NCBI GenBank assembly: GCA_030836705.1
Contig: JAUPLZ010000284.1
Coordinates: 1-8,005 of the forward strand
Origin: Campylobacterota bacterium
GTDB taxonomy: Bacteria; Campylobacterota; Campylobacteria; Campylobacterales; SZUA-545
DNA length: 8,005 nt
Direction: 5' to 3'
Of the stretch, positions 1 to 5,955 are shown one piece after another; position 1 is the stretch's first letter; the number at the start of each line of letters is the position of its first letter. Both the position numbers and the translations under genes were made by a program. The notes beneath the pieces were generated by a model, which ran no database searches, was not told the DNA's origin, and was given only the letters and a program-made list of their open reading frames with translations.

Positions 1-307
1 GGGCAAACATTCTCTTGGTTGATATTATTACTTTTTCATTTTCATCTATCAAAAGAGCATATTCAAGGTCCTTTGCGGCGCCGATAACATTAAAAATCCT
101 GCGAAGCTCGGCAATGTCATCTTTTCTAAGCAATGCCTCTATTATTCCTTGACGCTCTATTGCTCTATATTTTGCTAGCTCTATAAATTTATTTTCTTCT
201 GTTTTGAGTGCTCTGTCTATATTAAAAAAATAGATGCCAAGCGAAACAACCATTGATATTGTAAAAAAAATAAAAGGTACGAGATATTTTAATTTTATGT
301 TTTTCAT
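1..307 (-). CDS. Membrane-anchored sensor-like protein, N-terminal fragment (cut by window edge)
   Basis: The first 102 residues are visible; the rest lies beyond the left edge. The protein starts with a short basic stretch (MKNIKLKY), then one hydrophobic helix at about residues 8-28 (LVPFIFFTISMVVSLGIYFF), then a charged segment with a helical look (residues about 35-75) and the start of what reads as a sensory fold (DLEYALLIDENEKVIIS). This is the usual front end of a sensor histidine kinase, diguanylate cyclase or chemoreceptor: membrane anchor followed by a periplasmic ligand domain. Its start codon overlaps the stop of the upstream binding-protein gene as ATGA, with AAGG (plus-strand 315-318) 7 bases before the ATG, so the two are co-transcribed and probably translationally coupled. 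The output domain cannot be seen, so the class of signalling protein is inferred. Confidence 0.7.
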   Translation of the reverse strand, partial: MKNIKLKYLVPFIFFTISMVVSLGIYFFNIDRALKTEENKFIELAKYRAIERQGIIEALLRKDDIAELRRIFNVIGAAKDLEYALLIDENEKVIISTKRMFA

Positions 308-1269
308 TTTATCGCCTTGATAAAACTATCATCAATCAAACCGCTAAGACTAATCTCTTCTTTTAAAAGGGCTTTGTTTTTCATGATTTTCATTAGCATA
401 TTGGCTGTCTTTGAGAGGTTTGAATCATTATTATTTTGCAAAAGCGCCCTGTTTTCGCTTATGCTTGGAATTTTTATCCCTTCAAAAAGCTTCAAAAATT
501 CACTCTCATCTATTTTGTATTTTTTTGATGATATTTTTGCGATATCATCCGGACTATTTTTTAGTTTTTCGTATGCAATTTTCCATCCGCTTAACACATC
601 TTCTACCGCTTTTGGATTTGCTTTTAGAAATTCCTCTTTTACCACTAAAACATCAACTATTTGATTTGGTATCTGCTTGCTATCAAAAACAATATTTCCG
701 CCTTTTTTTACAAGAGAACTCTTTGTAGGCTCAAAAGTCACTACCGCATCAACTAAGTTATTCAAAAAAGCATCTTCGTGCTCTGAAAATTCAATATACT
801 CCATTTTTATATCGGATTCTTTTATTTTGTTTTTTTCTAACGCCAAAGCTAAAACATAAGCACCAAGAGCCGTTTTTTCAAATCCTATCTTTTTACCTTT
901 AAGAGCTTGAAAATCTTTTATCTCTTTTTGGGCAACTATAGCATCGCCGCCGTCTGAAATATCAAATACCAAAACAATTACTGGCTTATAGCCAGTCTCT
1001 TTTAGCAAAATTGCCTCATCAAGAGTAACAGCCGCCATTTCAATAAGACCATTTTTATAAGCTTTTATCGTTTCTGAAGTAGAGCCAAATTCAACAACTC
1101 TTATATTTGGATTTTTAAAATAATTTTGCCCGCTAGCAATAAAAAGCGGCTCATAACCAATCCAATCATTCGCACCTATGTTTACTAACTGCTCTTTTTT
1201 TAAAGAAGAACAAGAGGTCGCAAATAGCGCAAAAAAGAGTGTGGTAAAAACAATAAATGACCTCTTCAT
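304..1269 (-). CDS. Lipoprotein substrate-binding protein, NitT/TauT (NMT1/SsuA-like) family
   Basis: A 321-residue periplasmic binding protein. The N-terminus is a lipoprotein signal: MKR, a hydrophobic core, then the lipobox A17-T18-S19-C20, so the mature protein should be lipidated at Cys20. From about residue 30 the sequence NIGANDWIGYEPLFIA matches the first strand and helix typical of nitrate/sulfonate/taurine/thiamine-precursor binding proteins (G-x-N-x-W-x-GYEPL). Later segments such as DAVVTFEPTKSSLVKKG fit the second lobe of the same fold. Length is normal for the family. The start is preceded by GGGGG a few bases upstream. The ligand cannot be told from sequence. The next gene overlaps by 4 bases and is a membrane sensor-like protein rather than a permease or ATPase, so this protein may feed a signalling receptor instead of, or as well as, an importer. 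Confidence 0.85.
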   Translation of the reverse strand: MKRSFIVFTTLFFALFATSCSSLKKEQLVNIGANDWIGYEPLFIASGQNYFKNPNIRVVEFGSTSETIKAYKNGLIEMAAVTLDEAILLKETGYKPVIVLVFDISDGGDAIVAQKEIKDFQALKGKKIGFEKTALGAYVLALALEKNKIKESDIKMEYIEFSEHEDAFLNNLVDAVVTFEPTKSSLVKKGGNIVFDSKQIPNQIVDVLVVKEEFLKANPKAVEDVLSGWKIAYEKLKNSPDDIAKISSKKYKIDESEFLKLFEGIKIPSISENRALLQNNNDSNLSKTANMLMKIMKNKALLKEEISLSGLIDDSFIKAIK

Positions 1270-1322
1270 CTTACCCCCGCTTTTATTAGCAATATGCTAT
1301 CATCATCGGCTTAAAAATATTC

Positions 1323-1328
1323 AAGGGA
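1323..1328 (+). promoter_or_regulatory. Ribosome binding site supporting an ATT start
   Basis: AAGGGA lies 6 bases before the ATT codon at 1335-1337. It is the only good Shine-Dalgarno-like match near the natural N-terminus of the following membrane protein, and it decides in favour of the ATT start over the TTG at 1395, which has no such motif close upstream. Confidence 0.45.
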
Positions 1329-1334
1329 TTTGAC

Positions 1335-1751
1335 ATTTTTTATACTCTCATTCACACAATTCATCTTTTATCCGCTTTTATTTACGGCGGCTTTTTGCTA
1401 GTAGACATGCTATTTCTTTCCAAAATGACCCTATCATTAACGCCGGATGAGCACGCAAAAGCAAGAGAGGCGATAATGATTCATGTAAGAAAAGTAGTTC
1501 CTTATAGTCTTTTTGTTGCAGTAGGTACCGGAATATATTTAATAAGTCAAATATTTGGAGAGATATCGACTGAAGGACTTAGTGGTTTTCAGATAATGCT
1601 TTTAATAAAAGCTTTTCTTGGACTTTGGCTTGGCATAAGAGGTTTTAATCAAAAGGTATTTAAGATAAATCCGTGGATTTTTAAGAGTCACAAACTACCA
1701 TTTTGGTTTGTTGCAGTTATTATTATACTATCGCAGTTTATGTATTTATAA
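1335..1751 (+). CDS. Small four-helix membrane protein, CopD-like in outline; probable ATT start
   Basis: This is a polytopic inner-membrane protein of 138 residues if the ATT at 1335 is the start. Four hydrophobic helices can be seen: FYTLIHTIHLLSAFIYGG and onward; VVPYSLFVAVGTGIYLISQ; FQIMLLIKAFLGLWLGI; and LPFWFVAVIIILSQFMYL at the C-terminus. Helix 1 holds two histidines (H-T-I-H), and others precede helices 2 and 4, reminiscent of small CopD-like or haem-b-type membrane proteins, but no family is certain. The first conventional start in frame is TTG at 1395, which gives 118 residues and removes most of helix 1. The frame is open back to a TAG at 1287-1289 and contains no ATG, GTG or TTG before 1395. 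ATT at 1335, spaced 6 bases from AAGGGA, is therefore preferred. It is divergent from the binding-protein gene and convergent with the cytochrome gene. Function is unknown. Confidence 0.6.
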   Translation: MFYTLIHTIHLLSAFIYGGFLLVDMLFLSKMTLSLTPDEHAKAREAIMIHVRKVVPYSLFVAVGTGIYLISQIFGEISTEGLSGFQIMLLIKAFLGLWLGIRGFNQKVFKINPWIFKSHKLPFWFVAVIIILSQFMYL

Positions 1752-1780
1752 AAATAGCGGCGAGGTTAACGCCACTATTT
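1752..1780 (-). terminator. Hairpin terminator between convergent genes
   Basis: An 11-base inverted repeat (1752-1762 with 1770-1780, one mismatch) flanks a 7-base loop AGGTTAA. Read on the minus strand, the hairpin is followed by a T-rich run (CTATTTTTATAAAT), so it fits an intrinsic terminator for the cytochrome gene that ends at 1789. On the plus strand the trailing T tract is weak (TATTTAGACACTTTT), but the same hairpin may help end transcription of the membrane-protein gene that stops at 1751. Confidence 0.6.
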
Positions 1781-1788
1781 AGACACTT

Positions 1789-2115
1789 TTAGCAAGAAGG
1801 TACATTGCCGCTGTCATTTGCATATTCATGCAAGAAATCAAATATATGCTCCCCGTTTTTCTCAAAAAAGCTAGGACTCATTTTGTTTTCACCAGGTGTT
1901 CCCTTGTGAGCATCCACCATGCCTTGAGAATTATTATCAAAAAGCTTTTTCCACTCGGCTTGAGAATGCATAGCGGCACCTTTTGTTCCATTACCGTGAC
2001 ACTCTTTGCAGGCTTTTAGGTAAAGTTTTTGACCTTTTTTTACATCCGCATGAGCGGTTGAAAAAAACACACACGCACCAAGAATTGCCGTAACAGCCAA
2101 ACGATTAAATTTCAT
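1789..2115 (-). CDS. Periplasmic mono-haem c-type cytochrome
   Basis: A 108-residue precursor. Residues 1-23 form a Sec signal peptide ending in A-H-A, giving a mature protein of about 85 residues starting DVKKGQKLY. A single haem-attachment motif C36-K-E-C39-H40 covalently binds haem c, with His40 as one axial ligand. Met79, in the segment ENKMSPSF, is the likely second ligand, as in class I cytochromes. The small size fits a soluble electron carrier between respiratory complexes in the periplasm. A third mature cysteine is the last residue (Cys108, ending VPSC), which is not needed for haem binding. The start is well supported by AAGGAG (plus-strand 2121-2126) 5 bases upstream. It is transcribed alone, from a near-consensus promoter at 2165-2193, and ends at the hairpin at 1752-1780. 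Electron partners are not visible in the window. Confidence 0.9.
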   Translation of the reverse strand: MKFNRLAVTAILGACVFFSTAHADVKKGQKLYLKACKECHGNGTKGAAMHSQAEWKKLFDNNSQGMVDAHKGTPGENKMSPSFFEKNGEHIFDFLHEYANDSGNVPSC

Positions 2116-2164
2116 TTTTTCTCCTTTTTTTCAAGTAGGCTTCATACCACCTGATTTGGCAACG

Positions 2165-2193
2165 ATTATAGTGCAAACAAAATATTAAGTCAA
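2165..2193 (-). promoter_or_regulatory. Sigma70 promoter of the cytochrome gene
   Basis: Read on the minus strand, TTGACT (plus 2188-2193) is separated by exactly 17 bases from a perfect TATAAT (plus 2165-2170). Transcription would start near 2158 and give a leader of about 43 bases containing the AAGGAG ribosome site. This is an unusually consensus-like promoter for a lineage in which the -35 element is often weak, and suggests strong constitutive expression. Confidence 0.75.
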
Positions 2194-2213
2194 TTAATGC
2201 AATTTAAAAAAAT

Positions 2214-2225
2214 TATAGATATTAT
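2214..2225 (+). promoter_or_regulatory. Candidate -10 region for the S4-trpD-tsaE-lptB-rpoN operon
   Basis: Two overlapping -10-like hexamers, TATAGA (2214-2219) and TATTAT (2220-2225), sit 28-39 bases upstream of the TTG start of the first operon gene within a very AT-rich stretch. No convincing -35 hexamer is present at the right distance, which is common for sigma70 promoters in Campylobacterota. The assignment rests on position and composition only. Confidence 0.35.
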
Positions 2226-2252
2226 TACACAGCTACGAATCAGGAATAACTT

Positions 2253-2501
2253 TTGAGAATTGATAAATTTATAAATAGCGTAAATCTAACAAAAAGAAGA
2301 GCTATAGCACAGGACATGATTGAGCACAATGCGGTTCTTGTAAACGGCATGAAGGTAAAATCATCAAAACAGATAAAAATAGGTGATATTATCGAATTTG
2401 TTTTTTTGGATTCAACAGAAAAATACGAGGTGTTGCAAATACCTACGACAAAATCTATACCAAAAAGTAAAAAAGATGAATTTGTAAGGCAAATAGTATG
2501 A
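2253..2501 (+). CDS. S4-domain RNA-binding protein (RqcP/Hsp15-like)
   Basis: An 82-residue protein consisting almost wholly of one S4 fold. The N-terminal RIDKFINSVNLTKRRAIAQ is the characteristic S4 helix-turn (R-x-D-K-x-L/I ... KRR), followed by VLVNGMKVKSSKQIKIGD, the basic loop that contacts structured RNA. Stand-alone S4 proteins of this size include RqcP (YabO), which helps bacterial tailing of stalled nascent chains on the 50S subunit, and Hsp15 (HslR). Which of these applies cannot be decided here. The start is TTG, supported by AGGA at 2242-2245 with 7 bases of spacing; no nearby ATG is in frame. It is the first gene of the operon and its stop overlaps the trpD start as ATGA. Confidence 0.8.
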   Translation: MRIDKFINSVNLTKRRAIAQDMIEHNAVLVNGMKVKSSKQIKIGDIIEFVFLDSTEKYEVLQIPTTKSIPKSKKDEFVRQIV

Positions 2502-3481
2502 ATTATAATAAGGCAAAAATAGAGTTTGAAAGACTTTTTTCAAACAAAATGAGCGAAGACGAGGCTAGAAGTTTTTTGATAGAACTTTACAATAGAGGCG
2601 AAAACATAGAAGAGATAACAGCTGCTGCCGATGTGATGAAAAGCCACGCTATCAAGTTGGAGCTAGAACCGCTTCTTAAAGAAAAACTAATAGACATAGT
2701 CGGTACCGGTGGCGACAAATCCGGAAGTTTTAACATCTCAAGCACAAGCGCCATTTTATTAACAAGCCTTGAATGTTTTGTGGCAAAACACGGTAATAGA
2801 TCAATCACAAGCAAATCAGGAAGCGCAGATGTCCTAGATGCCCTTGGGGTTAATCTAAATCTAACCGTAGAGCAGCAAACAAAAATGCTAAAAGAGTGCG
2901 GATTTACATTTCTTTTTGCGCAAAACCACCATCCGGCAATGAAGCATATTATGCCGATTAGAAAATCTATCTCGCATAGAACTATTTTTAATATTTTAGG
3001 TCCGCTTACAAATCCGGCGGATGTTAAAAAATATTTTATAGGCGTATACGAAAAAAGTTTTGTAGAAAAAATGGCGCATGTGCTAAAAAACAGCAAAGCA
3101 AAAAGCGCTATGGTGGTTTCATCTGCGGATGGACTTGATGAGCTTAGTCTTGGCGCACCGTCTTTTGTCAGCAGGCTTAAAGACGACAAAATAGAACTAT
3201 TCGAGCTTGACCCGCAATCACTCGGATTTAAAAAGGCTTCTTTGAATGAGATAAAAGGCGGCGAAGCAAAAGAAAACGCCCTTATAACAAGAGCTATTTT
3301 AAGCGGAAGCGAAAGAGGAGCAAAAAGAGATATAGTCATACTAAACTCGGCAGCTTCTTTGGTAGTTTACGGCAAAGCCAGAGATTTTAAAGAGGGTATC
3401 GATATGGCGAACGAAGCTATTGATTCCAAAAAAGCCATAAATGCGCTTGAAAAAATCATAAAAGTTTCAAATTCGTTATGA
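2498..3481 (+). CDS. trpD: Anthranilate phosphoribosyltransferase
   Basis: TrpD transfers the phosphoribosyl group of PRPP to anthranilate, the second committed step of tryptophan synthesis in the cytoplasm. The family motifs are all present: the PRPP-binding loop GTGGDKSGSFNISS at residues 69-82, KHGNRSITSKSGSADV at 97-112, the anthranilate-site region around HRTIFNILGPLTNP, and SADGLDELS, whose acidic residues bind magnesium. The length of 327 residues is normal for the stand-alone enzyme, with no TrpG glutaminase fused. AAGG at 2486-2489 precedes the ATG by 8 bases. It overlaps the upstream S4 gene and the downstream tsaE gene by 4 bases each. No other trp gene is in the window, so the pathway is dispersed at least here. 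Sequence identity to other glycosyltransferase family 3 enzymes (thymidine phosphorylase) is excluded by the TrpD-specific motifs. Confidence 0.93.
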   Translation: MNYNKAKIEFERLFSNKMSEDEARSFLIELYNRGENIEEITAAADVMKSHAIKLELEPLLKEKLIDIVGTGGDKSGSFNISSTSAILLTSLECFVAKHGNRSITSKSGSADVLDALGVNLNLTVEQQTKMLKECGFTFLFAQNHHPAMKHIMPIRKSISHRTIFNILGPLTNPADVKKYFIGVYEKSFVEKMAHVLKNSKAKSAMVVSSADGLDELSLGAPSFVSRLKDDKIELFELDPQSLGFKKASLNEIKGGEAKENALITRAILSGSERGAKRDIVILNSAASLVVYGKARDFKEGIDMANEAIDSKKAINALEKIIKVSNSL

Positions 3482-3888
3482 AATTTGAAATAAAAACACC
3501 TAGTGAGCTTAAAAAAATATCAAACTATATATTAGAAAAATTTCCAAACGGTATGGTGATTTTGCTAAAGGGAAATTTGGGTGCAGGAAAAAGCACTTTT
3601 GTAAAAAATTTTGTAAAAATAAAAGCGCCTCAAGCTACCTCTTCCTCTCCGACTTTTTCGATTTTGCACGAATACGAAAATGAGATTTTTCACTATGATT
3701 TATATAGAATAGGGAGTGAAGAATTTATAAATAGAGGCTTAGCGGAGACTATTGAAAAAAAAGGATGGCATTTTATAGAGTGGGCTGATGAAAAAATAGA
3801 AAAACTTTTATCTTCTTGGGGGATTGAATGGGTTACAATCTCAATAACACAAGAAAACGAAAAAAGAGTGTTTGATGTCAAAACATAA
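3478..3888 (+). CDS. tsaE: tRNA t6A-synthesis ATPase TsaE
   Basis: TsaE is the P-loop ATPase that works with TsaB and TsaD to make threonylcarbamoyladenosine at position 37 of ANN-decoding tRNAs. At 136 residues it has the usual size. The Walker A loop is G32-N-L-G-A-G-K38-S-T40. The switch-like segment SSPTFSI (about 56-62) and HYDLYR (72-77) are family hallmarks, and FIEWADE near residue 100 is the conserved tryptophan segment (W-A/P-E/D) typical of the C-terminal half. The start overlaps the trpD stop as ATGA; there is no strong ribosome site, so translation is probably coupled to trpD. Its last 14 bases overlap the start of lptB. The order tsaE-lptB-rpoN is also found in Campylobacter jejuni. 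Confidence 0.92.
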   Translation: MKFEIKTPSELKKISNYILEKFPNGMVILLKGNLGAGKSTFVKNFVKIKAPQATSSSPTFSILHEYENEIFHYDLYRIGSEEFINRGLAETIEKKGWHFIEWADEKIEKLLSSWGIEWVTISITQENEKRVFDVKT

Positions 3889-4606
3889 ACTAGTAGCCAA
3901 AGACCTTAAAAAAAGCTACAAATCAACAGAAGTTCTTCATAGCGTAAATATCGAAGTAAGCAGTGCGCAGGTTGTAGGGCTTCTTGGACCAAACGGTGCT
4001 GGGAAAACCACTACTTTTTATATGGTGTGCGGGCTTGTAAAGCCGACAAGCGGTCAGATTTTTTTTGACTCCGAAGACATTTCAAAACTATCTCTTAGCG
4101 AAAGAGCAAGAATGGGCATAGGTTATCTTCCGCAAGAGTCCAGTATTTTTAAGGATTTGAGCGTTGAAGACAACTTGCGATTGGCTGCCGAAATAGCTTT
4201 TAAAAATGATGTGGGAAAACAAAAAGAGAGAATAGAAGCTCTTTTGCAACAATTTAATATAGAGCAAATTAGAAGAAGAAAAGGAGTAAACTTAAGCGGT
4301 GGAGAGAGAAGAAGAGCGGAAATTGCAAGAGCCCTTGTCTCTGAGCCGAAATTTATACTACTTGACGAACCGTTTGCGGGAGTGGATCCGATAGCCGTTA
4401 TGGATATTCAAAATATCATCAAGCAGCTCAAAAAACAAAATATCGGGGTTTTAATAACCGACCATAATGTAAGAGAAACACTCTCAATATGTGATTATTC
4501 TTATGTTTTAAAAGATGGTTCGATTCTAGCGCATGGCGCAAGTGATGAGATATCAAAAAATGAAGCCGTTATAGCAAACTACCTTGGAGAGAATTTTAGA
4601 CTATGA
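3875..4606 (+). CDS. lptB: LPS export ABC transporter ATPase LptB
   Basis: LptB is the cytoplasmic ATPase of the LptBFGC complex that pulls lipopolysaccharide out of the inner membrane towards the Lpt bridge. The 243-residue protein has every ABC element: Walker A G38-P-N-G-A-G-K44-T45, Q-loop LPQESSIFKDLSV, signature L140-S-G-G-E144, Walker B ending L163-D-E165, D-loop V170-D-P, and the H-loop histidine H197 in TDHNVRET. The ERRRAEIARAL segment and the C-terminal LSICDYSYVLKDG and GASDEI pieces are typical of LptB rather than of amino-acid transporters. The ATG at 3875 is preferred to a TTG three bases earlier; AAGAG at 3863-3867 is well placed. The gene overlaps tsaE by 14 bases and rpoN by 4. 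Its LptF/LptG partners are not in the window. Confidence 0.94.
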   Translation: MSKHKLVAKDLKKSYKSTEVLHSVNIEVSSAQVVGLLGPNGAGKTTTFYMVCGLVKPTSGQIFFDSEDISKLSLSERARMGIGYLPQESSIFKDLSVEDNLRLAAEIAFKNDVGKQKERIEALLQQFNIEQIRRRKGVNLSGGERRRAEIARALVSEPKFILLDEPFAGVDPIAVMDIQNIIKQLKKQNIGVLITDHNVRETLSICDYSYVLKDGSILAHGASDEISKNEAVIANYLGENFRL

Positions 4607-5907
4607 AAATAAGACACTCAATAGCGGGAAAACAAACTTTATCCGCCACTCTTAGAAACTGGCTTCCGCTTCTTCAATGCCCCTTAAACGAGCTTGAGGC
4701 AAACTTAAAAGAGTATGCGAGTATAAATCCATATGTAGAGATAGAATCAAATCAAGAGACTGAATATATAGAAGATGACAACGAACCGAATTTTGACGAT
4801 TCTTCCGGCAAATATGACGACTATAACCATTTTCAAAGATTTGATAAAAAAGGTTCTCAATCAGATAGCATAGAGGCTATGACCATCCACAAAGAAACTC
4901 TCTATGAAAGGCTTTATAGGCAAATTTCTGACGATATTTTTCCAACGCCTACCTCAAAAAAAATTGCACAAGATGTTATAAATAATCTTAGCGAAGATGG
5001 TTTTTTTGAAGGCGACATAGAAAAAATAGCGCAAAAAAACTCCACAACTCCAGAAATCGTAGAAAAAATAAGACAAAGATTTTGCATGCTAGAGCCTTCA
5101 GGCATAGGCGCTATTGATGTAAAAGAGAGTTTTTTATTTCAGCTAAATGATCATGAGCTGTCGAATGAAGTATACGGGCTTTTAAAAAAAATGATAGAAA
5201 ATATGGAAACTATCAGCGATTACAAAAAACATCGCGATTTTGAAGAGGCATATGCAATATTCAAAAAATTCAAAAACCCGCCCTCTATAGAGTATTCACC
5301 GGAGCCTCAGCAAGCAATACCGGATATTTACATACTTGAAAAAGACGGGAATTTAGAGGTCTCTTTAAATGATCAGTTTTATCCGAATATTTTAATAGAA
5401 AATGTCACTTTTGCAAAAGATGAGCCGTTCGTAAAAGAGAAGCTACGAGAAGCAAAAGATTTAATAGACGCCATGAATATGCGAAAAGCGACACTTTATA
5501 AAATAGGACTTATTTTGGTTGAGTTTCAATATGATTTTTTTAAAGGCAACGAAATCAAGCCGATGAAACTAAGCGATATCTCAGAGGAGTTAGGCAGAAA
5601 CACATCAACAATCTCTCGCGCTGTTTCAAACAAATTTTTAGCATGCGATAGAGGAATATTTTCTATAAAAAGCTTTTTTTCCGTAACGGTCGGAGAAGAC
5701 ACATCTGCAAAAGCGATAAAAGACTATATATTAGAAATAATCAAAAGCGAAAATCACCAACGACCGCTAAGCGATCAAAAAATATTAGAACAGGTTCAAG
5801 ATAATTTTAATATCAAAATGGTAAGACGAACAATCACGAAGTACCGAGAACAGCTAAATATCCCGACTTCCGGAGAGAGAAAAAGAAGTTATTTGCTAAA
5901 AGATTAA
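4603..5907 (+). CDS. rpoN: RNA polymerase sigma-54 factor RpoN
   Basis: Sigma54 directs RNA polymerase to -24/-12 promoters and needs an enhancer-binding ATPase to open them; in Campylobacterota it controls mid-class flagellar genes among others. The 434-residue protein has region I at 1-50 (SIAGKQTLSATLRNWLPLLQ and LNELEANLKEYASINPYVE, the usual inhibitory, activator-contacting segment), a short acidic region II (about 52-75), a core-binding part, a helix-turn-helix at about 323-344 (LSDISEELGRNTSTISRAVS) and the RpoN box V407-R-R-T-I-T-K-Y-R-E416 near the C-terminus, which recognises the -24 element. The box normally begins A-R-R-T; here Val replaces Ala. The start overlaps the lptB stop as ATGA with GGAGA 12 bases before. 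The lptB-rpoN pairing is widespread in Proteobacteria. No enhancer-binding activator is visible. Confidence 0.95.
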   Translation: MKIRHSIAGKQTLSATLRNWLPLLQCPLNELEANLKEYASINPYVEIESNQETEYIEDDNEPNFDDSSGKYDDYNHFQRFDKKGSQSDSIEAMTIHKETLYERLYRQISDDIFPTPTSKKIAQDVINNLSEDGFFEGDIEKIAQKNSTTPEIVEKIRQRFCMLEPSGIGAIDVKESFLFQLNDHELSNEVYGLLKKMIENMETISDYKKHRDFEEAYAIFKKFKNPPSIEYSPEPQQAIPDIYILEKDGNLEVSLNDQFYPNILIENVTFAKDEPFVKEKLREAKDLIDAMNMRKATLYKIGLILVEFQYDFFKGNEIKPMKLSDISEELGRNTSTISRAVSNKFLACDRGIFSIKSFFSVTVGEDTSAKAIKDYILEIIKSENHQRPLSDQKILEQVQDNFNIKMVRRTITKYREQLNIPTSGERKRSYLLKD

Positions 5908-5912
5908 GCAAC

Positions 5913-5918
5913 TATAAT
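5913..5918 (+). promoter_or_regulatory. Candidate -10 element for the Cache histidine kinase gene
   Basis: A perfect TATAAT lies 6 bases after the rpoN stop codon and 37 bases before the kinase ATG. No clear -35 hexamer is at 17 bases (TATTTG at 5890-5895). It could give the kinase its own transcription in addition to read-through from the rpoN operon; no terminator hairpin is seen between the two genes. Confidence 0.5.
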
Positions 5919-5943
5919 ATCCAAATGCATGGCTGCTATCATA

Positions 5944-5950
5944 AGGGAGG
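5944..5950 (+). promoter_or_regulatory. Strong Shine-Dalgarno site of the histidine kinase gene
   Basis: AGGGAGG, close to full complementarity with the 16S rRNA tail, ends 5 bases before the ATG at 5956 and fixes that start. It is the strongest ribosome site in the window, in contrast to the weak or coupled starts in the operon before it. Confidence 0.8.
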
Positions 5951-5955
5951 TTGCA

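Noticed and set aside
317..859. Several plus-strand open frames of 60-115 codons
   Set aside because: They are antisense to the lipoprotein binding-protein gene, which has a signal sequence, lipobox and family motif; the plus-strand frames overlap one another and show no motif.
1294..1314. ATG at 1294 as start of the small membrane protein
   Set aside because: It lies in a different frame and meets TAA after six codons, so it cannot start the protein unless the sequence contains an indel.
2116..2160. Possible sigma54 promoter (GG-N10-GC) in the cytochrome leader
   Set aside because: GG and GC pairs occur on the minus strand but with a spacing of 9, not 10, and without the TGGCAC/TTGC context; the sigma70 elements just upstream explain expression.
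2587..3339. 250-codon open frame on the minus strand inside trpD
   Set aside because: It is antisense to a gene with complete TrpD motifs, has Ser/Phe/Leu-rich composition typical of the shadow of an AT-rich gene, and has no recognisable domain.
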